A stretch of DNA of 64,000 nt from Rhipicephalus microplus (taxonomy: Eukaryota > Arthropoda > Arachnida > Ixodida > Ixodidae), in the NCBI RefSeq assembly GCF_043290135.1, contig NC_134700.1:77913000-77976999 (forward strand), in the 5' to 3' direction. The position numbers were made by a program, and so were the translations under genes. Positions within the stretch are counted from its first letter, which is position 1. Every line of letters starts with the position of its first letter. Under the pieces are notes generated by a model. That model was not told the DNA's origin, ran no database searches, and was given only the letters and a program-made list of their open reading frames with translations. Shown in pieces: positions 44,101-58,500 of this stretch.

Positions 44101-47100
44101 CTCACCTGTCAAGAAGTCTACCTGCGATGCTGATACAGACACTGTTATGGGCACCTTGTTGGTAGCCGTTGATGGGTGAAAGCTCTCACAGAAACGTCTT
44201 CTTCAGCCTCCTTTTCGCTCTCAGCGTTGGAGCTGCTGCACTTGAACTGCAGGTTGACAGGAACATCCCTGAAGCCTAGGACGCGGCCCCCTTTTTCACG
44301 CATCAATATGCGCAGGTTGACCCTAGTGCCCACATGTTCTTCGGACAAATCAGAGTAATACATCTATGATTTGGTGTAGCAGTATGGTGGGACGATCCCT
44401 GTTCGATTCATGATACAGAACCGCTTCAATGCATTCGACATCAGTCACAAGTACACCATTTGCTTGTTGACGTTGAACAATGTGAGCACCCGTGTGCCTC
44501 CACCCTCCTCACTTGTTAAGAAGTCCAGCTTGATGGTGACACAGACACTGTTATGGGCACCTTGTTGGTAGCCCTTGATGGGTGAAACCTCTCAGAGAAA
44601 TGTCTTCTTTAGCCTTCTTTTCGCTCTCATCGTTGGAGCTGCTGCTTTTGAACCGCAGGTTGACAGGCACATTCCTGAAGCCTAGGACGCGGCCCCTTCT
44701 TTCATGCATGACTATGCGCAGGTTGACCCTAGTGCCCACATGTTCTTTGGACAAATCAGAGTAATAAACCTATGATTTGATGTAGCAGTGTGGTGTGACG
44801 ATCCCAGTCCGATTCATGATACAGAACCGCTTCGATGCATTCAACATCAGCGAAAAGTACACAATGTGCTGGTGGACGTTGAACAATGTGATCACCCGCG
44901 TGCCTCCACCCTCCTCACCTGTCAAGAAGTCTACCTGCGATGCTGATACAGACACTGTTATGGGCACCTTGTTGGTAGCCGTTGATGGGTGAAAGCTCTC
45001 ACAGAAACGTCTTCTTCAGCCTCCTTTTCGCTCTCAGCGTTGGAGCTGCTGCACTTGAACTGCAGGTTGACAGGAACATCCCTGAAGCCTAGGACGCGGC
45101 CCCCTTTTTCACGCATGAATATGCGCAGGTTGACCCTAGTGCCCACATGTTCTTCGGACAAATCAAAGTAACACACCTCTGATTTGGTGTAGCAGTGTGG
45201 TGTGATGATCCCTGTCCGATTCATGATACAGAACCGCTTCGATGTACTCAACATCAGCTAAAAGTACGCCATGTGCTGGTTGACGTTGAACAATGTGATC
45301 ACCCCCGTGCCTCCACCCTCCTCGCCTGTTAAGAAGTCTAGCTGCGATGCTGATACAGACACTGTTATGGGCGCCTTGTTGGTAGCCGTTGATGGGTGAA
45401 ACCTCTCAGAGAAACGTCTTCTTCAGCCTCCTTTTCGCTCTCATCGTTGGAGCTGCTGCACTTGAACCGCAGGTTGACAGGCACATCCCTGAAGCCTAAG
45501 ACGCGGCCCCTTTTCTCACGCACGACTATGCGCAGGTTGACACTAGTGCCCACATGTTCTTTGGACAAATCAAAGTAATGGACCTCTGATTTGGTGTAGC
45601 AGTGTGGTGTGACGATCCATGTCCGATTTATAATACAGAACCGCTTCGATGCATTCAACATCAGCTAAATGTACAACATGTGCTGGTGGACGTTGAACGA
45701 TGTGATCACCCATGTGCCTCCAACCTCCTCGCCTGTAAAGAAGTCCAGCTGCGATGGTGACTCAGGCACTGTTATGGGCGGGCGCCTTGTTGGTAGCCGT
45801 TGATGGGTGAAACATCCCAGAGAAACGTTTTCCTCAGCCTCCTTTTCGCTCTCATTGTTCTAGCTGCTGCACTTGAACCGCAGGTTGACAGGCACTTTCC
45901 TGAAGCCCAGGGCGCGGCCCCTTTTCATCGCGCATGACTATGCGCAGGTTGACCCTAGTGCCCACATGTTCTTTGGACAAATCAAAGAATACACCTATGA
46001 TTTGGTGTAGCAGTGTGGTGGGACGATCCCTGTTTGATTCATGATACTGAACTGCTTCAGTGCATTCGACATCAGCTAAATGTACACCATGTGCTGGTTG
46101 ACATGAACAATGTGATCACCCGTGTGCCTCCACTCTCCTCACCTGTAAAGAAGTCCAGCTTGATGGTGACACAGAGACTGTTATGGGCGCCTTGTTGGTA
46201 GCCCTTGATGGGTGAAACCTCTCAGAGAAATGTCTTCTTCAGCCTTCTTTTCGCTCTCATCGTTGGAGCTGCTGCACTTGAACCGCAGGTTGACAGGCAC
46301 ATTCCTGAAGCCTAGGACGCGGCCCCTTCTTTCATGCATGACTATGCGCAGGTTGACCCTAGTGCCCACATGTTCTTTGGACAAATCAGAGTAATAAACC
46401 TATGATTTGGTGTAGCAGTGTGGTGTGACGATCCCAGTCCGATTCATGATACAGAACCGCTTCGATGCATTCAACATCAGCGAAAAGTACACAATGTGCT
46501 GGTGGACGTTGAACAATGTGATCACCCGCGTGCCTCCACCCTCCTCACCTGTCAAGAAGTCTACCTGCGATGCTGATACAGACACTGTTATGGGCACCTT
46601 GTTGGTAGCCGTTGATGGGTGAAAGCTCTCACAGAAACGTCTTCTTCAGCCTCCTTTTCGCTCTCAGCGTTGGAGCGGCTGCACTTGAACTGCAGGTTGA
46701 CAGGAACATCCCTGAAGCCTAGGACGCGGCCCCCTTTTTCACGCATCAATATGCGCAGGTTGACCCTAGTGCCCACATGTTCTTCGGACAAATCAAAGTA
46801 ACACACCTCTGATTTGGTGTAGCAGTGTGGTGTGACGATCCCTGTCCGATTCATGATACAGAACCGCTTCGATGTACTCAACATCAGCTAAAAGTACGCC
46901 ATGTGCTGGTTGACGTTGAACAATGTGATCACCCCCGTGCCTCCACCCTCCTCGCCTGTTAAGAAGTCTAGCTGCGATGCTGATACAGACACTGTTATGG
47001 GCGCCTTGTTGGTAGCCGTTGATGGGTGAAACCTCTCAGAGAAACGTCTTCTTCAGCCTCCTTTTCGCTCTCATCGTTGGAGCTGCTGCACTTGAACCGC

Positions 47101-50100
47101 AGGTTGACAGGCACATCCCTGAAGCCTAAGACGCGGCCCCTTTTCTCACGCACGACTATGCGCAGGTTGACACTAGTGCCCACATGTTCTTTGGACAAAT
47201 CAAAGTAATGGACCTCTGATTTGGTGTAGCAGTGTGGTGTGACGATCCATGTCCGATTTATAATACAGAACCGCTTCGATGCATTCAACATCAGCTAAAA
47301 GTACAACATGTGCTGGTGGACGTTGAACGATGTGATCACCCATGTGCTTCCACCCTCCTCGCCTGTAAAGAAGTCCAGCTGCGATGGTGACTCAGGCACT
47401 GTTATGGGCGGGCGACTTGTTGGTAGCCGTTGATGGGTGAAACATCCCAGAGAAACGTTTTCCTCAGCCTCCTTTTCGCTCTCATTGTTCTAGCTGCTGC
47501 ACTTGAACCGCAGGTTGACAGGCACTTTCCTGAAGCCCAGGGCGCGGCCCCTTTTCATCGCGCATGACTATGCGCAGGTTGACCCTAGTGCCCACATGTT
47601 CTTTGGACAAATCAAAGAATACACCTATGATTTGGTGTAGCAGTGTGGTGGGACGATCCCTGTTTGATTCATGATACTGAACTGCTTCAGTGCATTCGAC
47701 ATCAGCGAAAAGTACACAATGTGCTGGTGGACGTTGAACAATGTGATCACCCGCGTGCCTCCACCCTCCTCACCTGTCAAGAAGTCTACCTGCGATGCTG
47801 ATACAGACACTGTTATGGGCACCTTGTTGGTAGCCGTTGATGGGTGAAAGCTCTCACAGAAACGTCTTCTTCAGCCTCCTTTTCGCTCTCAGCGTTGGAG
47901 CTGCTGCACTTGAACTGCAGGTTGACAGGAACATCCCTGAAGCCTAGGACGCGGCACCCTTTCTCACGCATGAATATGCGCAGGTTGACCCTAGTGCCCA
48001 CATGTTCTTTAGACAAATCAAAGTAATACACCTCTGATTTGCTGTAGCAGCGTGGTGTGACGATCCCTGTCCGATTCATGATACAGAACCGCTTCGATGC
48101 ATTCGACATCAGTCACAAGTACACCATTTGCTTGTTGACGTTGAACAATGTGAGCACCCGTGTGCCTCCACCCTCCTCACTTGTTAAGAAGTCCAGCTTG
48201 ATGGTGACACAGACACTGTTATGGGCACCTTGTTGGTAGCCCTTGATGGGTGAAACCTCTCAGAGAAATGTCTTCTTTAGCCTTCTTTTCGCTCTCATCG
48301 TTGGAGCTGCTGCTTTTGAACCGCAGGTTGACAGGCACATTCCTGAAGCCTAGGACGCGGCCCCTTCTTTCATGCATGACTATGCGCAGGTTGACCCTAG
48401 TGCCCACATGTTCTTTGGACAAATCAGAGGAATAAACCTATGATTTGATGTAGCAGTGTGTGTGACGATCCCAGTCCGATTCATGATACAGAACCGCTTC
48501 GATGCATTCAACATCAGCGAAAAGTACACAATGTGCTGGTGGACGTTGAACAATGTGATCACTCGCGTGCCTCCACCCTCCTCACCTGTCAAGAAGTCTA
48601 CCTGCGATGCTGATACAGACACTGTTATGGGCACCTTGTTGGTAGCCGTTGATGGGTGAAAGCTCTCAGAGAAACGTCTTCTTCAGCCTCCTTTTCGCTC
48701 TCATCGTTGGAGCTGCTGCACTTGAACTGCAGGTTGACAGGAACATCCCTGAAGCCTAGGACGCGGCCCCCTTTCTCACGCATGAATATGCGCAGGTTGA
48801 CCCTAGTGCCCACATGTTCTTCGGACAAATCAAAGTAACACACCTCTGATTTGGTGTAGCAGTGTGGTGTGACGATCCCTGTCCGATTCATGATACAGAA
48901 CCGCTTCGATGTACTCAACATCAGCTAAAAGTACGCCATGTGCTGGTTGACGTTGAACATTGTGATCACCCCCGTGCCTCCACCCTCCTCGCATGTTAAG
49001 AAGTCTAGCTGCGATGCTGATACAGACACTGTTATGGGCGCCTTGTTGGTAGCCGTTGATGGGTGAAACCTCTCAGAGAAACGTCTTCTTCAGCCTCCTT
49101 TTCGCTCTCATCGTTGGAGCTGCTGCACTTGAACCGCAGGTTGACAGGCACATCCCTGAAGCCTAAGACGCGGCCCCTTTTCTCACGCACGACTATGCGC
49201 AGGTTGACACTAGTGCCCACATGTTCTTTGGACAAATCAAAGTAATGGACCTCTGATTTGGTGTAGCAGTGTGGTGTGACGATCCATGTCCGATTTATAA
49301 TACAGAACCGCTTCGATGCATTCAACATCAGCTAAAAGTACATCATGTGCTGGTGGACGTTGAACGATGTGATCACCCATGTGCCTCCACCCTCCTCGCC
49401 TGTAAAGAAGTCCAGCTGCGATGGTGACTCAGGCACTGTTATGGGCGGGCGCCTTGTTGGTAGCCGTTGATGGGTAAAACATCCCAGAGAAACGTTTTCC
49501 TCAGCGTCCTTTTCGCTCTCATTGTTCTAGCTGCTGCACTTGAACCGCAGGTTGACAGGCACTTTCCTGAAGCCCAGGGCGCGGCCCCTTTTCATCGCGC
49601 ATGACTATGCGCAGGTTGACCCTAGTGCCCACATGTTCTTTGGACAAATCAAAGAATACACCTATGATTTGGTGTAGCAGTGTGGTGGGACGATCCCTGT
49701 TTGATTCATGATACTGAACTGCTTCAGTGCATTCGACATCAGCTAAATGTACACCATGTGCTGGTTGACATGAACAATGTGATCACCCGTGTGCCTCCAC
49801 TCTCCTCACCTGTAAAGAAGTCCAGCTTGATGGTGACACAGAGACTGTTATGGGCGCCTTGTTGGTAGCCCTTGATGGGTGAAACCTCTCAGAGAAATGT
49901 CTTCTTCAGCCTTCTTTTCGCTCTCATCGTTGGAGCTGCTGCACTTGAACCGCAGGTTGACAGGCACATTCCTGAAGCCTAGGACGCGGCCCCTTCTTTC
50001 ATGCATGACTATGCGCAGGTTGACCCTAGTGCCCACATGTTCTTTGGACAAATCAGAGTAATAAACCTATGATTTGGTGTAGCAGTGTGGTGTGACGATC

Positions 50101-53100
50101 CCAGTCCGATTCATGATACAGAACCGCTTCGATGCATTCAACATCAGCGAAAAGTACACAATGTGCTGGTGGACGTTGAACAATGTGATACCCGCGTGCC
50201 TCCACCCTCCTCACCTGTCAAGAAGTCTACCTGCGATGCTGATACAGACACTGTTATGGGCACCTTGTTGGTAGCCGTTGATGGGTGAAAGCTCTCACAG
50301 AAACGTCTTCTTCAGCCTCCTTTTCGCTCTCAGCGTTGGAGCTGCTGCACTTGAACTGCAGGTTGACAGGAACATCCCTGAAGCCTAGGACGCGGCCCCC
50401 TTTTTCACGCATGAATATGCGCAGGTTGACCCTAGTGCCCACATGTTCTTCGGACAAATCAAAGTAACACACCTCTGATTTGGTGTAGCAGTGTGGTGTG
50501 ACGATCCCTGTCCGATTCATGATACAGAACCGCTTCGATGTACTCAACATCAGCTAAAAGTACGCCATGTGCTGGTTGACGTTGAACAATGTGATCACCC
50601 CCGTGCCTCCACCCTCCTCGCCTGTTAAGAAGTCTAGCTGCGATGCTGATACAGACACTGTTATGGGCGCCTTGTTGGTAGCCGTTGATGGGTGAAACCT
50701 CTCAGAGAAACGTCTTCTTCAGCCTCCTTTTCGCTCTCATCGTTGGAGCTGCTGCACTTGAACCGCAGGTTGACAGGCACATCCCTGAAGCCTAAGACGC
50801 GGCCCCTTTTCTCACGCACGACTATGCGCAGGTTGACACTAGTGCCCACATGTTCTTTGGACAAATCAAAGTAATGGACCTCTGATTTGGTGTAGCAGTG
50901 TGGTGTGACGATCCATGTCCGATTTATAATACAGAACCGCTTCGATGCATTCAACATCAGCTAAAAGTACAACATGTGCTGGTGGACGTTGAACGATGTG
51001 ATCACCCATGTGCCTCCACCCTCCTCGCCTGTAAAGAAGTCCAGCTGCGATGGTGACTCAGGCACTGTTATGGGCGGGCGCCTTGTTGGTAGCCGTTGAT
51101 GGGTGAAACATCCCAGAGAAACGTTTTCCTCAGCCTCCTTTTCGCTCTCATTGTTCTAGCTGCTGCACTTGAACCGCAGGTTGACAGGCACTTTCCTGAA
51201 GCCCAGGGCGCGGCCCCTTTTCATCGCGCATGACTATGCGCAGGTTGACCCTAGTGCCCACATGTTCTTTGGACAAATCAAAGAATACACCTATGATTTG
51301 GTGTAGCAGTGTGGTGGCACGATCCCTGTTTGATTCATGATACTGAACTGCTTCAGTGCATTCGACATCAGCTAAATGTACACCATGTGCTGGTTGACAT
51401 GAACAATGTGATCACCCGTGTGCCTCCACTCTCCTCACCTGTAAAGAAGTCCAGCTTGATGGTGACACAGAGACTGTTATGGGCGCCTTGTTGGTAGCCC
51501 TTGATCGGTGAAACCTCTCAGAGAAATGTCTTCTTCAGCCTTCTTTTCGCTCTCATCGTTGGAGCTGCTGCACTTGAACCGCAGGTTGACAGGCACATTC
51601 CTGAAGCCTAGGACGCGGCCCCTTCTTTCATGCATGACTATGCGCAGGTTGACCCTAGTGCCCACATGTTCTTTGGACAAATCAGAGTAATAAACCTATG
51701 ATTTGGTGTAGCAGTGTGGTGTGACGATCCCAGTCCGATTCATGATACAGAACCGCTTCGATGCATTCAACATCAGCGAAAAGTACACAATGTGCTGGTG
51801 GACGTTGAACAATGTGATCACCCGCGTGCCTCCACCCTCCTCACCTGTCAAGAAGTCTACCTGCGATGCTGATACAGACACTGTTATGGGCACCTTGTTG
51901 GTAGCCGTTGATGGGTGAAAGCTCTCACAGAAACGTCTTCTTCAGCCTCCTTTTCGCTCTCAGCGTTGGAGCTGCTGCACTTGAACTGCAGGTTGACAGG
52001 AACATCCCTGAAGCCTAGGACGCGGCCCCCTTTTTCACGCATCAATATGCGCAGGTTGACCCTAGTGCCCACATGTTCTTCGGACAAATCAAAGTAACAC
52101 ACCTCTGATTTGGTGTAGCAGTGTGGTGTGACGATCCCTGTCCGATTCATGATACAGAACCGCTTCGATGTACTCAACATCAGCTAAAAGTACGCCATGT
52201 GCTGGTTGACGTTGAACAATGTGATCACCCCCGTGCCTCCACCCTCCTCGCCTGTTAAGAAGTCTAGCTGCGATGCTGATACAGACACTGTTATGGGCGC
52301 CTTGTTGGTAGCCGTTGATGGGTGAAACCTCTCAGAGAAACGTCTTCTTCAGCCTCCTTTTCGCTCTCATCTTTGGAGCTGCTGCACTTGAACCGCAGGT
52401 TGACAGGCACATCCCTGAAGCCTAAGACGCGGCCCCTTTTCTCACGCACGACTATGCGCAGGTTGACACTAGTGCCCACATGTTCTTTGGACAAATCAAA
52501 GTAATGGACCTCTGATTTGGTGTAGCAGTGTGGTGTGACGATCCATGTCCGATTTATAATACAGAACCGCTTCGATGCATTCAACATCAGCTAAAAGTAC
52601 AACATGTGCTGGTGGACGTTGAACGATGTGATCACCCATGTGCCTCCACCCTCCTCGCCTGTAAAGAAGTCCAGCTGCGATGGTGACTCAGGCACTGTTA
52701 TGGGCGGGCGCCTTGTTGGTAGCCGTTGATGGGTGAAACATCCCAGAGAAACGTTTTCCTCAGCCTCCTTTTCGCTCTCATTGTTCTAGCTGCTGCACTT
52801 GAACCGCTGGTTGACAGGCACTTTCCTGAAGCCCAGGGCGCGGCCCCTTTTCATCGCGCATGACTATGCGCAGGTTGACCCTAGTGCCCACATGTTCTTT
52901 GGACAAATCAAAGAATACACCTATGATTTGGTGTAGCAGTGTGGTGGGACGATCCCTGTTTGATTCATGATACTGAACTGCTTCAGTGCATTCGACATCA
53001 GCGAAAAGTACACAATGTGCTGGTGGACGTTGAACAATGTGATCACCCGCGTGCCTCCACCCTCCTCACCTGTCAAGAAGTCTACCTGCGATGCTGATAC

Positions 53101-53400
53101 AGACACTGTTATGGGCACCTTGTTGGTAGCCGTTGATGGGTGAAAGCTCTCACAGAAACGTCTTCTTCAGCCTCCTTTTCGCTCTCAGCGTTGGAGCTGC
53201 TGCACTTGAACTGCAGGTTGACAGGAACATCCCTGAAGCCTAGGACGCGGCCCCCTTTCTCACGCATGAATATGCGCAGGTTGACCCTAGTGCCCACATG
53301 TTCTTTAGACAAATCAAAGTAATACACCTCTGATTTGCTGTAGCAGCGTGGTGTGACGATCCCTGTCCGATTCATGATACAGAACCGCTTCGATGCATTC
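35180..53400 (-). repeat. Higher-order repeat block, four monomers per ~1630-bp unit
   Basis: The monomer type with the ESEKKAEEDISLRGFTHQG linker recurs at 35180, 36810, 38440, 40478, 42108, 43738, 44551, 46181, 48219, 49848 and 51477. Spacings are 1629-1630, except 2038 (one extra monomer) before 40478 and 48219, and 813 (two fewer) before 44551. Corresponding monomers in successive units are nearly identical, while the four types within a unit differ clearly. Types differ by fixed stops and by presence of gggcgggcgcc or gggcgcc. Confidence 0.8.
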
Positions 53401-55550
53401 AACATCAGCTAAACGTACACCATGTGCTGGTGGACGTTGAACGATGTGATCACCCCCGTGCCTCCGCCCTCCTCACCTGTAAAGAAGTCCAGCTGCGATG
53501 GTGACTCAGACACTGTTATGGGCGGGCGCCTTGTTGGTAGCCGTTGATGGGTAAAACCTCCCAGAGAAACGTTTTCCTCAGCCTCTTTTTCGCTCTCATC
53601 ATTGTAGCTGCTTCATTTGAACCGCAGGTTGACAGGCACATTCCTGAAGCCCAGGGTGCGGCCCCTTTTTTTTGCGCATGACTATGTGCAGGTTGACCCT
53701 GGTGCCAGCATGTTCTTTGGACAAATCAGAGTAATAAACCTATGATTTGGTGTAGCAGTGTGGTGTGACAATCCCTGTCCGATTCATAATACAGAACCGC
53801 TTCGATGCATTCAACATCAGCTAAAAGTACACCATGTGCTGGTGGACGTTGAACAATGTGAGCACCCGCGTGCCTCCACCCTCCTCACCTGTTAAGAAGT
53901 CTAGCTGCGATGCTGATACAGACACTGTTAAGGGCACCTTGTTGGTAGCCGTTGATGGGTAAAACCTGTCAGAGAAACGTCTTCTTCAGCCTCCTTTTCG
54001 CTCTTATCGTTGGAGCCGCTGCACTTGAACCGCAGGTTGACAGGCACATTCCTTAAGCCCAGGACGTGGACCCTTTTTCATGCATGACTATGCGCAGGTT
54101 GAGCCTAGTGCCCACATGTTCTTAGGACAAATCAGAGTAATACACCTATGATTTGGTGTAGCAGTGTGGTGGGACGATCCCTGTTTGATTCATGATACAG
54201 AACCGCTTCAATGCATTCGACATCAGTCAAAAGTACACCGTGTGGTGGTTGACGTTGAACAATGTGATCACCTGCGTGCCTCCACCCTCCTCACCTGTAA
54301 AGAAGTCCAGCTGCGATGGTGACACAGACACCGGTATGGGCGCCTTGTTGGTAGCCCTTGATGGCTGAAACCTCTCAGAGAAACGTCTTCTTCAGCCTCC
54401 TTTTCGCTCTCATCGTGTGAGCTGCTGCACTTGAACCGCAGGTTGACAGGCACATTCCTGAAGCCCAGGACGTGGCCCCTTTTTCATGCATTACTATGCG
54501 CAAGTTGACCCTAGGGCCCACATGTTCTTCGGACAAATCAGAGTAATATACCTATGACTTGGTGTAGCAGTGTGGTGGGACGATCCCTGTTCAATTCATG
54601 ATACTGAACTGCTTCAATGCATTCGACATCAGCTAAAAGTACACCATGTGCTGGTTGACGTTGAACAATGTGAGCACACGCGTGCCTCCACCTTCCTGGT
54701 TTGTAAAGAAGTCCAGCTGCGATGGTGACACAGACACTGTCAAGGGGACCTTGTTGGTAGCCGTTGATGGGTAAAACCGGTCAGAGAAACGTCTTCTTCA
54801 GCCTCCTTTTCGCTCTCATCGTTGGAGCTGCTGCACTTGAACCGCAAGTTGACAGGCACATTCCTGAAGCCCAGGACGTGGCCCCTTTTTCATGCATGAC
54901 TATGTGCAGGTTGACCCTAGTTCCCACATGTTCTTAGGACAAATCAGAGTAATACACCTATGATTTGGTGTAGCAGTGCCGTGGGACGATCCCTGTTCGA
55001 TTCATGATACAGAGCCGCTTCAATGCATTCGACATCAGTCAAAAGTACACCATTTGCTTGTTGACGTTTAACAATGTGAGCACCCGCGTGCCTCCACCCT
55101 CCTCACCTGTTAAGAAGTCCAGCTGCGATGCTGATACGGACACTGTTAAGGGCACCTTGTTGGTAGCCGTTGATGGGTAAAACCTGTCAGAGAAACGTCT
55201 TCTTCAGCCTCCTTTTTGCTCTCATCGTTGGAGCTGCTGCATTCAAACCGCAGGTTGACAGGCACATCCCTGAAGCCTAGGACGCGGCCCCTTTTTTCAC
55301 GCATGACTATACGCAGGTTGACCCTAGTGCCCACATGTTCTTTGGACAAATGAAAGTAATACAATTTAATTTGGTGTAGCAGTATTGCGTGACGATCCCT
55401 GTCCGATTCATGATACAGAACCGCTTCAATGCATTCGACATCAGCTAAAAGTACACCATGTGCTGGTGGACGTTGAACGATGTGATCACCCGCGTGCCTC
55501 CATCCTCCTCACCTTTTAAGAAGTCTAGCTGCGATGCTGATACAGACACT
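53401..55550 (-). repeat. Diverged monomers embedded between higher-order blocks
   Basis: Five monomers that resemble the left-edge types (for example aagggcaccttg, cttaggacaaatc) interrupt the regular structure. The same set reappears at 61552-63701. Confidence 0.7.
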
Positions 55551-58500
55551 GTTATGGGCGCCTTGTTGGTAGCCGTTGATGGGTGAAACCTCTCAGAGAA
55601 ACGTCTTCTTCAGCCTCCTTTTCGCTCTCATCGTTGGAGCTGCTGCACTTGAACCGCAGGTTGACAGGCACATTCCTGAAGCCTAGGACGCGGCCCCTTT
55701 TCTCACGCACGACTATGCGCAGGTTGACACTAGTGCCCACATTGTCTTTGGACAAATCAAAGTAATCGACCTCTGATTTGGTGTAGCAGTGTGGTGTGAC
55801 GATCCATGTCCGATTTATAATACAGAACCGCTTCGATGGATTCAACATCAGCTAAAAGTACAACATGTGCTGGTGGACGTTGAACGATGTGATCACCCCC
55901 GTGCCTCCACCCTCCTCACCTGTAAAAAAGTCCAGCTGCGATGGTGACTCAGACACTGTTATAGGCGGGGGCCTTGTTGGTAGCCGTTGATGGGTAAAAC
56001 ATCCCAGAGAAACGTTTTCCTCAGCGTCCTTTTCGCTCTCATTGTTCTAGCTGCTGCACTTGAACCGCAGGTTGACAGACACTTTCCTGAAGCCCAGGGC
56101 GCGGCCCCTTTTCATCGCGCATGACTATGCGCAGGTTGACCCTAGTGCCCACATGTTCTTTGGACAAATCAAAGAATACACCTATGATTTGGTGTAGCAG
56201 TGTGGTGGGACGATCCCTGTTTGATTCATGATACTGAACTGCTTCAGTGCATTCGACATCAGCTATATGTACACCATGTGCTGGTTGACATGAACAATGT
56301 GATCACCCGTGTGCCTCCACTCTCCTCACCTGTAAAGAAGTCCAGCTTGATGGTGACACAGAGACTGTTATGGGCGCCTTGTTGGTAGCCCTTGATGGGT
56401 GAAACCTCTCAGAGAAATGTCTTCTTCAGCCTTCTTTTCGCTCTCATCGTTGGAGCTGCTGCACTTGAACCGCAGGTTGACAGGCACATTCCTGAAGCCT
56501 AGGACGCGGCCCCTTCTTTCATGCATGACTATGCGCAGGTTGACCCTAGTGCCCACATGTTCTTTGGACAAATCAGAGTAATGAACCTATGATTTGGTGT
56601 AGCAGTGTGGTGTGACGATCCCAGTCCGATTCATGATACAGAACCGCTTCGATGCATTCAACATCAGCGAAAAGTACACAATGTGCTGGTGGACGTTGAA
56701 CAATGTGATCACCCGCGTGCCTCCACCCTCCTCACCTGTCAAGAAGTCTACCTGCGATGCTGATACAGACACTGTTATGGGCACCTTGTTGGTAGCCGTT
56801 GATGGGTGAAAGCTCTCACAGAAACGTCTTCTTCAGCCTCCTTTTCGCTCTCAGCGTTGGAGCTGCTGCACTTGAACTGCAGGTTGACAGGAACATCCCT
56901 GAAGCCTAGGACGCGGCCCCCTTTTTCACGCATGAATATGCGCAGGTTGACCCTAGTGCCCACATGTTCTTCGGACAAATCAAAGTAACACACCTCTGAT
57001 TTGGTGTAGCAGTGTGGTGTGACGATCCCTGTCCGATTCATGATACAGAACCGCTTCGATGTACTCAACATCAGCTAAAAGTACGCCATGTGCTGGTTGA
57101 CGTTGAACAATGTGATCACCCCCGTGCCTCCACCCTCCTCGCCTGTTAAGAAGTCTAGCTGCGATGCTGATACAGACACTGTTATGGGCGCCTTGTTGGT
57201 AGCCGTTGATCGGTGAAACCTCTCAGAGAAACGTCTTCTTCAGCCTCCTTTTCGCTCTCATCGTTGGAGCTGCTGCACTTGAACCGCAGGTTGACAGGCA
57301 CATCCCTGAAGCCTAAGACGCGGCCCCTTTTCTCACGCACGACTATGCGCAGGTTGACACTAGTGCCCACATGTTCTTTGGACAAATCAAAGTAATGGAC
57401 CTCTGATTTGGTGTAGCAGTGTGGTGTGACGATCCATGTCCGATTTATAATACAGAACCGCTTCGATGCATTCAACATCAGCTAAAAGTACAACATGTGC
57501 TGGTGGACGTTGAACGATGTGATCACCCATGTGCCTCCACCCTCCTCGCCTGTAAAGAAGTCCAGCTGCGATGGTGACTCAGGCACTGTTATGGGCGGGC
57601 GCCTTGTTGGTAGCCGTTGATGGGTGAAACATCCCAGAGAAACGTTTTCCTCAGCCTCCTTTTCGCTCTCATTGTTCTAGCTGCTGCACTTGAACCGCAG
57701 GTTGACAGGCACTTTCCTGAAGCCCAGGGCGCGGCCCCTTTTCATCGCGCATGACTATGCGCAGGTTGACCCTAGTGCCCACATGTTCTTTGGACAAATC
57801 AAAGAATACACCTATGATTTGGTGTAGCAGTGTGGTGGGACGATCCCTGTTTGATTCATGATACTGAACTGCTTCAGTGCATTCGACATCAGCTAAATGT
57901 ACACCATGTGCTGGTTGACATGAACAATGTGATCACCCGTGTGCCTCCACTCTCCTCACCTGTAAAGAAGTCCAGCTTGATGGTGACACAGAGACTGTTA
58001 TGGGCGCCTTGTTGGTAGCCCTTGATGGGTGAAACCTCTCAGAGAAATGTCTTCTTCAGCCTTCTTTTCGCTCTCATCGTTGGAGCTGCTGCACTTGAAC
58101 CGCAGGTTGACAGGCACATTCCTGAAGCCTAGGACGCGGCCCCTTTTTTCATGCATGACTATGCGCAGGTTGACCCTAGTGCCCACATGTTCTTTGGACA
58201 AATCAGAGTAATAAACCTATGATTTGGTGTAGCAGTGTGGTGTGACGATCCCAGTCCGATTCATGATACAGAACCGCTTCGATGCATTCAACATCAGCGA
58301 AAAGTACACAATGTGCTGGTGGACGTTGAACAATGTGATCACCCGCGTGCCTCCACCCTCCTCACCTGTCAAGAAGTCTACCTGCGATGCTGATACAGAC
58401 ACTGTTATGGGCACCTTGTTGGTAGCCGTTGATGGGTGAAAGCTCTCACAGAAACGTCTTCTTCAGCCTCCTTTTCGCTCTCAGCGTTGGAGCTGCTGCA

